Notes: generated by a model not told the origin, from the letters alone. A stretch of 64,000 nt of DNA from Molanna angustata (GCA_963576475.1 OY754970.1:34164619-34228618), one strand, 5' to 3'; positions 46,030 through 58,345 are shown, numbered from the stretch's first letter. Program-made: numbers and translations.

Positions 46030-46110
46030 AGTATAAAATTATTATGAAGTATTCTGGATGGTTGGAAGAAATTGCCTTATGGAAATAAGCCCAACAGTGT
46101 ACAATATATT
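46030..46110 (+). repeat. SINE-C 3' fragment
   Basis: ATGGTTGGAAGAAATTGCCT and TATGGAAATAAGCCC match the SINE-C end. It faces the longer copy at 46190 in the opposite direction. Confidence 0.5.
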
Positions 46111-46189
46111 TGTTTATATTATATACGGAAAGATAAATAAATAAAAAGTAAAAAAATAAATTAAAAAATGCATCTAAATAAATAAATAA

Positions 46190-46396
46190 ATAATGAACAC
46201 TTCCTTGCACCCTGCGCAAGTGGCGAGTTTATTGCCGTATGACAATTTCTTCCAACTAACCAGTGTTTCCAGCCCAGAGAAACAATATTTGCATGAGAAA
46301 TGAATTTAAATAAATTTCTCCTCTGCTGGGAATCGAACCCAGGACGCCCGCACAGAAACCGAACAGCTTACCAACTGTGCCACGGCGGTCGGCATC
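46190..46396 (-). repeat. SINE-C copy, full length
   Basis: Minus strand: tRNA-like head with GACCGCCGTGGCACAGTTGG and CTGGGTTCGATTCCCAGCAG (a clean T arm), then GAGAAATTTATTTAAATTCA, GGGCTGGAAACACTGGTTAG, TTGGAAGAAATTGTCATACG, and a 3' end GTGCAAGGAAGTG followed by (TTTA)n. This is the best reference copy of the family in the window. Confidence 0.8.
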
Positions 46397-46854
46397 TAAA
46401 TATGAACAAATAAAAAAATAAGTCTCTTTTTAATAATATTATAGTGTAATATTAATATAGTTATGTTATATCAATAATATTATAGTTAATATTGTAGTTA
46501 TGTAATTGTTTAATTGATAATCGTGTAAAATATTTATAGGTTTTTACCTGTTATTATACAAATAAATAAATAAATAAAAAGAAAAAAATATAGTATGAAT
46601 TTAAAAAGGAAAGAAACAAGTAGGTACTTAACAAGATGAACATATATACATAACAAGTACATGAACGAGGCGAAAATGTATTGACTGCACCATCATGAAT
46701 ATAATCTACCTACAAATGCATCAAGCGACTCTCAACAATGAACTTAACGTCAATCGCTTGGTGCTATGGTAGCTCAAATACGTTAATTCTCTATCCAACA
46801 CTCATATAAACAGACAGAGCATTCATTTTTATTACACGTGAATTGTTTTCAAGG
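46397..46854. other. Intergenic, nothing recognised
   Basis: AT-rich with AATAAATAAATAAATAAA near 46560, perhaps the tail of an eroded retroelement. Confidence 0.35.
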
Positions 46855-47394
46855 AAACGAATAACGGCAGCCAATAAAACATATTTTTCCTTACTGCGAC
46901 TGTTTAAGTCACGTAGCGTCCACAGGAAAACCAAAATCACCATCTACAAAACAGTAATACTTACTGTACTAGCATAAGGTTGTGAGGCGCTGATACTGAC
47001 AGTAAGGATGACCAAGATGTCGAATATTTTTGAAAGAAAGATCCTCCGACGAATCTGTGGACCAGTGAAAGAGGGAGACCAATGGCGTATTCGCACAAAT
47101 GACGAGTTGTACGAAATATATCAGGCCCCAAGCATCTCGACGCATTTAAAACTGCTTAGGTTGAGATGGGCTGGACACGTACAAAGAATGCCAGAATCAC
47201 GCGTCCCCAAAATAATTCTGAACGGACAATCAGGTGGGAGAAGACGAGTGGGAAGACCCAGGCTGATGTGGGAGGATGAGGTCAGGAGGGATGTAGAGCA
47301 GATCCTTCACGTGATAGGCTGGAGGACGGCAGCCGAGGACAGGATGAGTTGTAGGCAAAAGTTACAGGAGGCCAAGGCTCGATATGGGCTGTAG
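46855..47394 (+). pseudogene. LINE C-terminus (RT end plus post-RT domain), one stop
   Basis: From 46858 the frame reads RITAANKTYFSLLRLFKSRS, VHRKTKITIYKTVILTVLA, then a TAA at 46975 where a Tyr of the usual YG.E is expected, then GCEALILTVRMTKMSNIFER. It goes on uninterrupted for 129 codons: KILRRICGP, LRWAGHVQRMPESRVPK, SGGRRRVGRPRLMWEDEVRR, DVEQIL and WRTAAEDR, ending YGL at 47394. The tail of an arthropod LINE endonuclease/reverse transcriptase is clear (LRWAGH..RM....P, G.RR.GRPR.RWEDEV..D). Only one stop interrupts about 180 codons, so this is among the youngest LINE pieces here. The catalytic RT and endonuclease are absent. Confidence 0.85.
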
Positions 47395-48115
47395 CGCCAT
47401 CGGAGTGAGTGAGTGAATTGTTTTCAAAACATTGATTAAAAAATTAAAAAAGTACAAAATAAATATGTAGAAACTATAATGAAAGAGGACGGTACAAGAT
47501 TAAAGATGAGGGAGTGAAAGATGTTGAAGGATCCGACGTCATTTGTCAAGCCGAGGTCCATCAAACGGTAACAGTCTGGAAGACAAGGTGTTTAGCAAGA
47601 GAGAACACCAGACAAGGGATGGATGATGAGGGGGTGATGATTAATCGATTGCTCCTCAGCACTGAGTGAATAAATTCAGAGAAAAACCACCCCTCAGAGG
47701 TGATTATTATTGTTGGAAATGGGGATCTGTGTGTTGAGAAAAGATAAATTGTTTTTTATTTGCGGAATTAATCATTCGCGCCTTTGATTAATGATTCCTT
47801 GATGGAGTGAGATATATTAATTAGGCCATATTTATCTTGTCGGCTATTGGCTATGGGTACATATTTATTAACGAAATAAGGAAAAAAAAAATTTTTTTTG
47901 CGGATTATAGGAATAATAAATATTTTTCATAGCCAAAAAAATTATAAAACTTTTTGTCAAAAAATGTTGGGTTATAGTATCGATTTAAACAGCGTTTATA
48001 TGATGATATTCCATATCTTATAAAGCCAAAATCAAATACCTACGAATAATAATTATGAAAATTTTATTAAAGCATAAAAAATAAAAAACAATTTGAAACA
48101 CTCTCTAATATTACA
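47395..48115. other. Intergenic, nothing recognised
   Basis: A purine-richer stretch at 47480-47700 could be further LINE 3' sequence. Nothing firm. Confidence 0.3.
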
Positions 48116-48445
48116 TCCATCTTCAGTTTGTAGTTCATTTTCATTTTTGTCTGTGTTATTTTTTGTGTTATGGTTTTGATGTTGTTTTTATTTATTTTTA
48201 TTTATTTTTTTATTGATTTGAAATGTAAATTCTTTTTGTATTGCTTTTGGTTTTTTGTGAAATGTTTGTTTTTTTATAAAAGTAAATTAATTGTTTATTA
48301 TAGTTAAGTATTTTTATTGTGTAAGCAAAGAGCCGCTGCTTTCCTAAACACAAGCTTCCAGCTTAAATTTAGGAGAGGAAACATTAATTTCTTGTTTTTA
48401 ATAACATGTATTAAATGTAATTTATATATTTAAATAAAAAAAATA
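48116..48445 (+). repeat. T/G-rich LINE 3' UTR candidate
   Basis: T/G-rich sequence, then a hairpin (TTTCCTAAAC...GCTTAAATTTAGGAGAGG near 48340-48378), then AAATAAAAAAAATAAAT. Overall layout matches the 3' UTR at 43420-43745 but the sequence differs. Confidence 0.35.
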
Positions 48446-48515
48446 AATTATTATTTGACCAGGCGAAACGTTTGTAAAAAAAGGAATATTCTTTTTCATG
48501 GTCCCAATCCTAGGA

Positions 48516-48914
48516 TTAGTTTGTACCAAGCACTCCATCGATCCACATATCTATTTTGTTCGTCAGCCTCTTCATCTCTTGGTAGCTGCTACAGCAAACA
48601 TCACTAATCAAATGGTCCATATAACTACTATCTTTAGGGCGACATCTATGTTTTGGGCTCTCCGTTATTCCTTCGGCGATTGTAACAAGCAGGCCCAGAT
48701 GCCTGATGTTATGGCCTATCCATTTGGATCGCTGTTGGGCAACCATCTTTAGGAGTTGTCTCGCTTCTCCGACACTGCTCAGTACTACGTCGTTTAGAAC
48801 GTGGTCTGACCAACGGAATCTAGCTAAGCGCCTGTAGCACCACATTTCGATGGCAGCCAGATGTCCTGATTCTCTCCAACAGACAGTACATGTTTCGCTG
48901 CCATACAGCAGCAC
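48516..48914 (-). pseudogene. LINE post-RT domain relic, 132 open codons
   Basis: The minus frame starts LLYGSETCTVCWRESGHLAA, then IEMWCYRRLARFRWSDHVLN, DVVLSSVGEARQLLKMVAQQ, RSKWIGHNIRHLGLL, DHLISDVCCSSYQEMKRLTN and ends VLGTN. This is the ordered LINE series LLYGSETW, EMWCYRR.L.I.WTDHV.N, VL......LL...K.R...WIGH.LRH..L. It stays open over the whole length, with several non-consensus residues, and lacks all catalytic parts. Confidence 0.8.
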
Positions 48915-48954
48915 ACTTTTTTAAGTTTTGATCAATTTCAGATTTGAATATCAT

Positions 48955-49165
48955 AGATTTACAGGACAAATACAGTCTGATAAAATATATAAAAAAACAC
49001 TATTAAATTAACAAAAAACAGAACAATTACTTTTGTCCACAGATGATGATCACATTACAACAAAAAACAAATAAAAATATAGTTAACAATTATTGTATGT
49101 TTGCCTGTGATGGGAAAGAAAGGGATGGAAAAAGGACGAGATAAGGATTGAATTTGTAACTGCTA
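48955..49165 (-). repeat. Repeat D copy
   Basis: GGACAAATACAGTCTGATAA, CAATTACTTTTGTCCACAGA and TATGTTTGCCTGTGATGGGA match 14515-14710 in the same orientation. Confidence 0.65.
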
Positions 49166-50250
49166 TGATATAAGATTTAAAAAAAAAATTAAATAAATAC
49201 ACAAATTAAAGATATTAACAACAAGTTTTCGTCGCTATGCATCTATATAAAGAGTTTTTGTAACAGTTATTACTAGCATCAGAATATGGGCTACAGGCTG
49301 GTAGAATTGAAATCATAGAAATGACATGCACATGAGATTCTGTAAGTGACATTGAAAAACATATTGCTTACAAATAATAATGAATATAAAAATATCAGTT
49401 TTAATACAAATATCTTATATTTAGTCTACAATAAAATCTTTTGAAAACAGGATTGTTTTTCCAAGACAGTTCAAAGTACTTTTATAAGTGTTAAAATATA
49501 ATGAAACCATCCATGTCTTTATTAACCAAAATATGAATTTATTCATATTAAATTCTCATTCATTTTGTATCAACAATTTTGGGTTTAAAAGAATTTTCCC
49601 ACCTTCCATAGATTTTTGGCCGCCATTTTTCTTATAAAAGAAAGAGGCAATCGAGTCATAAAACAAATGAAAACTTTCCGATTCTCACGAGAAAGGAAAG
49701 TCATCAGAAGGGTTTACCTTAAACAAAGGGACACAGTAATTTTCAATAAATATAACGTCGCTTGTCCAATACAATCCTTTACGCAACCAGTTTGGGTGAA
49801 ACTTTCCAACGTACAACATCCCAAATTATTATAAAATATCCCCAAACGAACGTTATTCTTCCTTCTTAGGTCACCTGCTTTCTTATTATTGTCCACTATT
49901 TCCCAAAGTTTCCTCAAAAACTCAAACATATACTGTTTTCTCGTATCATTTTTAGTATCTCACACAGAAATCGTTTTACCTGCGATGTATGTATTATTTT
50001 AAATGATTTGTTTTTAATGTCATACTTGACTTTGTTCATGATAAAATCTCATTTAATTTTTAATGTTTATTAAAAAAATGGCTAAAAGAAAACATAAAAA
50101 AATTATAGTTTTTGGTCAAAACTTTGTAATGGAATCCCACCGGAATTATTATTGTTAGGTAGGTATATAAAGTATTATTAAAAAAAATTAGCTTTATAAA
50201 TAAACAATGTACACGAATGAATGTTGATCATATTTGTCAAAAAAAGTAGA
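49166..50250. other. Intergenic, nothing recognised
   Basis: AT-rich. A 72-codon plus frame at 49616-49834 and a minus frame at 49714-49929 overlap and show no motif. Confidence 0.35.
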
Positions 50251-50255
50251 TATTA

Positions 50256-50681
50256 CCCCCTATTCAGTAACTATTGTAACTGAAATAGGAACGTTCTAAA
50301 ATTGTAGATTTTAGATTTACGGTCTTATTTCAGCGTTATAAAATATAAACTTGGGCTAAATGGAATAGGAACGTACCTATATTGACCGGAACGTTCTTAA
50401 AAAGTAACTGAATCAGACGTATTATAAAATTTTCATCATTTTCTTAATTATTCAAAATACGTCTAAATCGGGAACTTAATTATAAAATTCTCATCATTTT
50501 CATAATTCTTCAAAATACGTCTTATTCAGGAACTTTTTAAGAACGTACCGGCCAATATAGGTACGTTCTTATTCCATTTAGTCCAAGTTTATATTTTATA
50601 ACGCTGAAATAAGACCGTAAATCTAAAATCTACAATTTTAGAACGTACCTATTTTAGTTGCAATAGTTACTTAATAGGGGG
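50256..50681. mobile_element. Foldback/MITE with CCCCCTATTCAGTAACTA ends
   Basis: The left end CCCCCTATTCAGTAACTATT is repeated in inverse at the right (AATAGTTACTTAATAGGGGG), with TA on both outer sides. Arms of about 150 bp include GGAACGTTCTAAAATTGTAG, TTTACGGTCTTATTTCAGCG and AATAGGAACGTACCTATATT. The centre holds two direct copies of about 45 bp (ATTATAAAATT-TCATCATTT...CAAAATACGTCT). TA flanks suggest a Tc1/mariner-type MITE. No coding sequence. Confidence 0.8.
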
Positions 50682-51390
50682 TATTGTCATATTGAGTTGT
50701 ATCCCGAGCGCATTTAATTTTTATTTTTTTTATTAGTTAAGGTAAAGAATATTGTGTTCTACAATCTCATCCCTTTGCTGCGTGTAGCGTCTGCACGCGA
50801 CATCGCAATGACGAGTCCAAATACTTGAAATTTTACCCATACACCCATAGATAAATAGTATACGAATGTTATGGTGTTGTTGGGAATAATGTTTATCTAA
50901 GATGGGGCTACGCATAAGCAGAGTTGATGTTACCATTGTCCATTGACCATCTTTCAATATGTTGACCATCGCCATTGGTCGTGTCCCGCGGGCATTAGAC
51001 GCAATACCTACTAGTATTTCCCAAACTTATGTACCAGTTCAGTTACCTACAGATATCCATAACTAACGATAGAGGGAACATAATGGTGGTGGCGATTCCA
51101 CACGAATAACTTTCATTGCTCTGCTGGACATCAGCGCCGATTCAATCACGAAATAAAACAAATTTTGTTTGGCATAAAATGCTATTTCTGATAACCTCAT
51201 GCCTCTGAGCTTTCGAGACCTTTTGTCAAAAATACGACGGTATCTCATCTTACCATCAGCGTAAGATGTGCTTACTTTTTTAAATAATTGGTTCTCTTTG
51301 ACACTATAATATATGAGCAAAGTTTTAGAGTTCTCATGTTCTTCGTGTGTTCTTTCAGAGTTTTGCCGTTATAGTGTCGTAAGGGGTTTG
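50682..51390. other. Intergenic, nothing recognised
   Basis: Short frames on the minus strand (50733-51320) show no motif. Confidence 0.35.
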
Positions 51391-51485
51391 CTGGGGGAAG
51401 CACAGGACCGAGAGAGATGGAATTCATTGGAGGAGGCCTACATCCAGTAGTGGAGAGATGGCTGACAAAGAAGAAGAAGAAGAAG
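51391..51485 (+). pseudogene. LINE 3' end with (GAA)n tail
   Basis: Reads AQDRERWNSLEEAYIQ, stop, then TGGAGAGATGGCTGACAAAG and AAGAAGAAGAAG. Same family and same end as 24539-24775. Confidence 0.65.
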
Positions 51486-52089
51486 TATCGTAATGGAAAG
51501 CATGGAGGGTATAAGATCCAAAAGTCGCTCACCCACCCGATGGAGTGATCTTATCAAGTCTATTACAATATCTTTAAACAGTGAAACCATTTGTAGAGGC
51601 AGACCATTCGTCGAGTGATTGAATAAAATTAAAAAATAAAACGTACTGATTAAACCAGAATTTCATAGTAAAAATTCAGACTTCTCATTGATAAGAACGA
51701 TATTTTACACTTTGATTCAATCGGACTCTTAAAATACGTAAAAGAAACGCTGAACATATTTTTTTCATAAAAATCTGTGTTTTCTGCAAGAATTTATGAA
51801 ATTAATATAAGATTAAAAAAAAAAATTAAAATGTTTTTCTACGAGAAGTATATGAAATTTGACTATTTTTATAGCTACATAAAAGGTATGAAATGTGAAT
51901 TGGTCATCACCCACTGATGGCCATATATGCTTAGTGGATATTTTGTTATTTGAAAAAAAAAAGAAGCATACTATGAGCGTTCTTGAACAAGTATAGTATG
52001 AAGTATGACATTTTTTGATTTAGTTCATCATAAAAAAACACGAAAGAGCTGATAATTAAGCTAGATTTGCTATTTCATCGGGTCCTCAC
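51486..52089. other. Intergenic, nothing recognised
   Basis: AT-rich; no supported feature. Confidence 0.4.
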
Positions 52090-52560
52090 ATATACAAATT
52101 TAATTTGATTCAAGACATCCTCCCTCTTGTTCATTCTTCTACGTTGAAAGAATGGAATACACATCTATATATTGGATCGATGCATATCATACATAGGTAC
52201 AAGATATGCATCGATCCAATAATTTATCACCATCAAACCATGGTTTGCCAAATTTCGTTGTAGCAGACATGAATCTTCCGTCTATATGCCGATTGAGATT
52301 CAGACACTGTTGTTCCCCTTCTCACTTAGCAAGCTTGGGTATTAAGAACTCATCTCTTTGTCAATGTGGCAAAGAAGAAGGCAGCTTGGATCACATTTTT
52401 TTCAATTGCCCTGCATCTTAGTTCCCAATATCATTAACACACTTATTAAATTCAAAACATTTCCTCCTCATAATATCGCCTCCTTACTCAGGCATAATAA
52501 ATTTCAAGTACTTAATGTTCTCACAAAATTTATCAGACAGAATAACATTAAATTGTGATT
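52090..52560 (+). pseudogene. Jockey/I-type LINE C-terminus after RNase H
   Basis: Plus strand 52206-52421 reads NHGLPNFVVADMNLPSICRL, RFRHCCSPSHLASLGIKNSS, LCQCGKEEGSLDHIFFNCPA. After a one-base slip it continues NIINTLIKFKTFPPHNIASL and VLNVLTKFIRQNNIKL to a stop at 52558. The R.R.GH...P.HL..L.I....C.CG...DL.HIFF.CP pattern is the Cys/His tail of non-LTR elements with RNase H. A perfect 16-bp inverted repeat (ATTGGATCGATGCATAT) at 52171-52222 sits at its upstream border. One frameshift. Confidence 0.75.
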
Positions 52561-53375
52561 TCATGTTCAACTTCCCATTAAAAAAAACTTCTTTACCCAA
52601 CTTTTTGAATTCTAATTAAAATATTAATTATTATATTTTTTCTGTACTTCACTTACTTTGTAATTTGTTGTTCATTTTAATCTGGTCAATGTTCCTCTAT
52701 TTGAGGTTATAAGAGTCACTTAAGTAATACTACTATTTTTTTTATTATTGTTTAAATTTATTGTAGTATCGACACAGTATCCCCAGAAGAGTAAATAAGA
52801 CGACAATGCATATATGGATGCATATACCGACCTTTTCCATTCTGAAACATTAAGTTACATAAATATAAAGCACCTACAGAGAATACACACGTGGAAATAA
52901 ATAGAGAATAGAACCTACATAGTTGTCCAGGTAATAAGAACGCAGAAAACGATAATAGAGTTGGGACTTTATGGACAAACTCGTCCTACAAGGGATTCTG
53001 TGCTCCTGATACAAGATAATTATTTATGTTACAATTCCTTACCCTTTTCTTAACTTCACATTGCTACCAAACATAATAATCTTATGTGGACAACAACATC
53101 TGAAACAATTTTTATACCAAAGTAAATAAAAGAACTCTTTTTCCGTTAATATAAATAATAACACTATAATATTTTTTTGTTTATTAAAATTACGTATGTA
53201 TGAGAATATAAAAATAAAGCAAATGATCTATTTATGACCTATATTTTTATTAATTACAATAATAATAATAGTGGAAGGGCCCGCGACTCTAGACTGACGT
53301 CATTCTGTAAAATGGCCCCAAACAAAATTTATGTTTAATCTTAGATCAAAGAATAAAGCCTGACTTTTTTCCGTT
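52561..53375. other. LINE 3' flank and unique sequence
   Basis: 52561-52800 could be the 3' UTR of the preceding relic. Nothing else is recognised. Confidence 0.3.
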
Positions 53376-53625
53376 AAAGGATACCACAGCAGGTAACAAC
53401 GATTGGATAATATGAACCTTAAGAAGTGGTGGTTTTTGGAGATATAATTCTTCAAAGTGTTTAAAATTGCTATCGTAACGCGTGTTTTTTTATTTACTAC
53501 GGAAGGCTATTAAGAATCACGCATTCTATTCCCAACACTTTTCAACACTATGAAGAATTTTATCTCCAAAAGCCACCACTACTCAGGGTTCATGTTATCC
53601 AATTTTTTTTACTTGCTATGGTACC
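53376..53625. mobile_element. Palindromic MITE-like element
   Basis: GGATACCACAGCAGGTAA at the left and TTACTTGCTATGGTACC at the right are imperfect inverted ends. Inner arms pair through GATTGGATAA, GTGGTGG and TTTTGGAGATA to a GC-poor centre. A terminal scrap is present at 1335-1364. Confidence 0.65.
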
Positions 53626-54205
53626 TACATATCCTATTACAGAAAAAAAAAACAGTTTTAATACTATAGAGAAAATTTGGCTGTTGCTGTCTATAAGAGT
53701 CGTATAACTGGCGTTATTTAAGAATAATGTAAGAAAAAGTTAAGGTCCCGTAAGCAGTATTGTAGGTACAGTTTCATCGTAAAATTTTAAGGAATAAATG
53801 AAATGAGGAGTCCTTCATTATTACTGATAAATTAATGTTAGAGCAGTTATTCATAGTTGAAGTGCGCGGCTGCTAAATATTATCCAGTAAATTGCACAAG
53901 TTGAAGTCATTGAATAATTTATGTGGCCGCAAGTTACACGTTTTAATAACATTATTAGGTTGGTTGGTTGGTAATATGCTGTTGAGAGATATAATATGGT
54001 CGGCCTGTTGTGGCCACTGGTTTAGATCCTAGCTATAGTTAGCTACTGCCAAATCGATTAATAAACTGCCAAAACTTGCATATTATAGCCAGTACTTAAA
54101 CAACACTGTTATGATCTACTGCCTCTATATTTTATTGCTATGGCAACATCGTGATACTTATTAAACATATTATTTATTAATTAATTTTAACGACTTTTAT
54201 AATAA
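53626..54205. other. Intergenic, short repeat near 53725
   Basis: AATGTAAGAAAAAGTTAAGG and GTAAGCAGTATT match 24770-24810. The rest is unassigned. Confidence 0.35.
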
Positions 54206-54217
54206 AATATTTCACGA

Positions 54218-54370
54218 AATTTATTTATTTATTTATTATTAATACAGAAAACAAATATGACATTTATAGACTGACTAATAACGCCCCACTAGGCATAAGA
54301 CTAGGCATAATCTTTATTCAGCTGTAATCATATTTCCACAGGTTGTAAAAGAAGAGTAAACAAGAGTAAA
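54218..54370 (-). repeat. Retroelement tail (antisense), tentative
   Basis: (TTTA)n followed by ATACAGAAAACAAATATGAC resembles the start of repeat D and other antisense LINE ends. Confidence 0.3.
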
Positions 54371-54440
54371 AAATATATATACGTATGTAAAATGAATATA
54401 TGTATTTTAAGTAATCATTGAACTTTGATTTAATTTAATA

Positions 54441-54550
54441 TTGCTTCTCGGGCAGCTAACAGGTAATAATTATTTAACACGCACCCAATAACAAGTTGCC
54501 ACATTCTGGAGACTTACGATATTAATCGTCTCACAGATCCAGACTGGAAC
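54441..54550 (-). repeat. SINE-B 3' fragment
   Basis: CTTCTCGGGCAGCTAACAGG, ACACGCACCCAATAACAAGT, GCCACATTCTGGAGACTTAC, GATATTAATCGTCTCACAGA are exact inverse counterparts of 58435-58545. The tRNA-like head is missing. Confidence 0.8.
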
Positions 54551-56720
54551 TTTATTAAAAATTGTAAACATTTATACGAAAATAAATACACAATCATCAC
54601 AAAAATATACATAAATTACGAGAATGAACAAATTCATTAAGAAAAAAAAATAAATTGACAGAATTCATTTCTCTCTTCGAAGTTCTCAAGTATTATCAGT
54701 TATTTCTTTTTTTATCATGTACAATTTTAATATATGGTACTTTTACATAGTATATATCTCTCTATAAATAAAGATATGCGTTGACTATTTACACTTTTAT
54801 TGAAGTACAATAATTGTTCATACTAATGAACCACTACGTGAGTGCAATGTAATCGATAAATCCTCAATCAATCCAGCCGCGTCCTTAACCCTGACACTCA
54901 CGTATATGGATCTCCCAACTCTCGAAGAATGCCTAACTCCTGATTCGTGCATACTCGTATAATGCCTATAAGCTATAAGGATTGACTGTCGTAAGGCGCA
55001 AAATCAATATATTAAAATAATAATCTAAACGTACAACCAAAAATAACTTTTTTTCTTATGGATGGTAAATATTTGGTACAAAGCACTCTTTACGGGGTAA
55101 TTTTTTTTACAAAAAGAAAAAAAAACAAGAAAATTCGTACTTTTTTTTTATGTTTGGTAAACCCACCTAAATCGAGGGTCATTAATTTTAGTGTCTATGA
55201 GACTAATGAGACACACAAATTATTAATATAGTCAAATAATTATTTCAAATTAACAACTGAAAAAATCAATAGCAAAAAAAAATACGTATGTGAAATTAAT
55301 AATTAAAAATGTATTTAAAATCTAACAATGAAAATCGTAAGTAATATGTTTGTTAAAAAATAAAGATTATTTTAATTGATTGAATATTGGTAAAACTGGT
55401 TTCATGCAAAGCACATTTTAAAGTAGGTAGACTACTTGCAATTTGTTTTGCTCGAAACTTTACTACTGCGATTTCCTGACATACCTAATTTAGTTTGAAA
55501 ATATCTGTCGCGCTTGAAATGATTATTTATTAATTGTTTTATATAAGTTATGAAACAACAAAATAACTGTCAAGTAATTGTAAAAATAAATCCATACAAT
55601 ATTATTTGAGTGAATACAACTGTTTGGAAGTAAAATAAGTTAATCGTGAATCCTCAAACAAACTTTTCCCCAAAGTTTTAACTTTCACGATACGCCGATA
55701 GATGGCAGTAACATTAACGATTTCCCTTGTGTTATGGAATTCTTGTGATGAAACAGTTTATGAAATTTTGATAAAAACTGATCAAATAACGGAAGTAACA
55801 TTTAAAAAATTACGTAAACGAAAAGCTGATTGAAAACCTAATTTATTGATATTGAAATGCTAACCGATCTCAGTAACTCCTCGATGAACTTTATTAAATC
55901 ATAAAGAAGTCTTTTCAGACTGAAACTCTGAAAATAAAGCTTTATAACCACAAATTTTGATTATAATATGGAAATAAAATATTTTAAACCATTTTATTTA
56001 AAAAAGATATATTCATTATGAAATTTTTGTTTTTTCCAACTTTTATTTATATCATAATATCTTATATTTGGTAGGGCTGGCTACTCATGACACAATCTTA
56101 ATACGTTATTTTCTTTTTTTAATTTAATTTATTTTATAGAACACAACAGCAATACAATAATTTTTTTTTACAAATATTCAAAGATAATTTTTATATAGCC
56201 AATTATAGTATTCTAAAATATATTACATACACATATGTTAACAATTATGAAAACAGGATGGGAATGGAGAGAGGTAGGGAGGGGAAAGGGGAAGCATCGA
56301 CCACTAGAAACTCATATTATTATTTATACCTCACGTGTCTCAATGTATGAATAATAATAATAAATTAAAATAAAATAAAATCTTGTTTTAATCTTAAAAA
56401 TTCGTTAAGATTATGTTTAGTATGAAATTGTCCTTAATTTTGTATCAATTAATAAAATAAATCAATTTATTTTTATTCATGGAAAGATTTCTTCAGTAAA
56501 ATAAATATAATGTTTAGTTAATCAGTTGGAAAGGCCTTTCCCAAGGGAATAACGAAGGTCATAAAAATAAATAAGTTTTTGCAGAAATAAATAATCATGA
56601 TTTATTTTGATATATTATATTTGGCACTAAGGAGTTTTAATTACCTACAATATAAACGCTGCATTTATAGCTAATCAAATGTTTATTCATTTTGAGTTGT
56701 TAGATCAAAAATTATCTTTT
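54551..56720. other. Intergenic, nothing recognised
   Basis: Over 2 kb of AT-rich DNA with no frame above chance. A purine-rich patch at 56260-56300 and scattered homopolymers only. Confidence 0.4.
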
Positions 56721-56723
56721 AAA

Positions 56724-57110
56724 TTAAAAAATGACCATACCATATACGCTCTTGTTATTCTTACTTCTAACGTCTCCATTTTTCAAAATTCCATTTATGT
56801 GATCGTGCCAAATTTTCCTTGGCCGAACTCTACTTTTCGTTCCTCTTTTATCAGCCTTATATACTTTTTTTGTCAGACGGCCCTCATTCATTTTTTCTAT
56901 GTGGCCAAACCACCTTAGGGAATTTATTTTCATCTTACTTACGATGTCTCTTTTGATCATACATTCTCGTCTAACATCCTCATTTCTTATTCAATCATTC
57001 ACCATTTACCACACATTCGTTTTAGTGACCTCATTTCAACCGCGTTAATTCTACTTTCATACGTCTTCTGTCATGTCCATGTCTCACTAGCATACATTAA
57101 AATATGACGA
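56724..57110 (-). pseudogene. LINE post-RT domain relic
   Basis: Minus strand from about 57095: YASETWT, stop, QKTYESRINAVEMRSLKRMC, GKW, stops, RMLDENV, then an open frame IKRDIVSKMKINSLRWFGHI, EKMNEGRLTKKVYKADKRGT, KSRVRPRKIWHDHINGILKN. It is a close relative of the relic at 23255-23640 (same RWFGH.E.MNE.RLTKKVYKA). At least three stops in the first part. Confidence 0.8.
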
Positions 57111-58117
57111 TGAGCATATTATGCAGTTTATATGGTTCTATGTACATGCACAGCCAAATATTTTATCTAGAGATAATTCATAACTTTGTCAGTTAAAGGA
57201 AGACCGGAAGAGATTCAACAAGATACATTGAGATACAGATGCTGATCTAGTTTTGGAGCAATGTAGCATTTGCCGATGAGTGATACCTTTTTGATAATCA
57301 AAAAATGTTTTTTAAATTAAATACTATCAAATAGGTATTCCATATCTACGATTTTTTTTGTATAAGGCAATTCACCCTGCATTTGAGTTATACTGAGCAA
57401 AAGAAGAAAATTGATTTTTGGTTATAAGTTTAAATAATTTAATAGTATGTATGATTTTTGAATGGTGATTGATGAGTAATCTGTACATACTTTTGAAATT
57501 GGAATTGTTTTTACAAATAAATAATACTAGATTAATTGTTTAATTCTCCTCACCACACTGGAAAAGAGGACTATCCTTATTCTCATATAGGAAGCAATTA
57601 AACAGTGGCCAATTCTAAATTCAAATTCTCAATTTTCATTCTCATCACGAATTTTGTTTTAAAATCTCTAAAAAATACAAATAATTTTTTTTTTTAAAAA
57701 ATATACATACCTGTATTATTTGAAAGCAATAATTTTAGCGAAATGTTGCTAGTTCAAATTTCAACATTTCAATCTGAGTTCAACATATAATTTATATTCT
57801 TTGTGTTATAACATGTCGCATTATAATCAAAATCACACTTTCGACTGTGAAGTAAGTAAGGTAATAAGTTTCATTTTCAAAAATATACTTTTTTGAGAAC
57901 GCATAAAAATCAATCAGTGTCGAAACCTTATTTGACAACACATATTTTTTTTATATCAATGGAGCTTGCGTATTAAAAAAATAATATGTTCTAACGATAA
58001 ACAGCTGTTTCATTGTCAGTATGTTGTTTTTTATTAATACGATATAAAATAAATGGAGACACATATACATTTCAAATACTGCATGAAAATTTGAAGTCTC
58101 AATAACCAATTCATAGA
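57111..58117. other. Intergenic, nothing recognised
   Basis: AT-rich; no supported feature. Confidence 0.4.
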
Positions 58118-58310
58118 TGGGTCGATGACAGAGCGGTTAGCGCGCTGGGCTACTAATCCAGTGATCGCGAGTTCGAATCCTGCCTCGACCGATTTCGTTC
58201 ACCTATAGCACAAGCATTTATTTGTTTATTTCAGGGAACGTAGGAAGATGTATATGTACTTGTTGTACAAGGACATATTCATTTTTATTAAAAAAAAAAT
58301 AGTGAACAAT
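58118..58310 (+). repeat. SINE-A copy, best preserved
   Basis: tRNA-like head: GGTCGATGACAGAGCGG, TTAGCGCGCTGGGCTACTAA, TCCAGTGATCGCGAGTTCGA, ATCCTGCCTCGACC. The anticodon loop reads CTACTAA (ACT), unlike AGT at 14873. The body has CACAAGCATTTATTTG, AGGGAACGTAGGAAGAT, TGTACAAGGACATATTC and an A-rich end. The T stem is imperfect, so a tRNA gene is unlikely. Confidence 0.8.
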
Positions 58311-58345
58311 TTCTAATTAATTTTTAACATAGAATCGGCCTTCGG

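Noticed and set aside
49616..49834. Basic 72-codon protein
   Set aside because: Overlaps an equally long frame on the other strand and shows no known motif.
58119..58192. tRNA gene with ACT anticodon
   Set aside because: Same SINE-A family, imperfect T stem and A-rich SINE tail.
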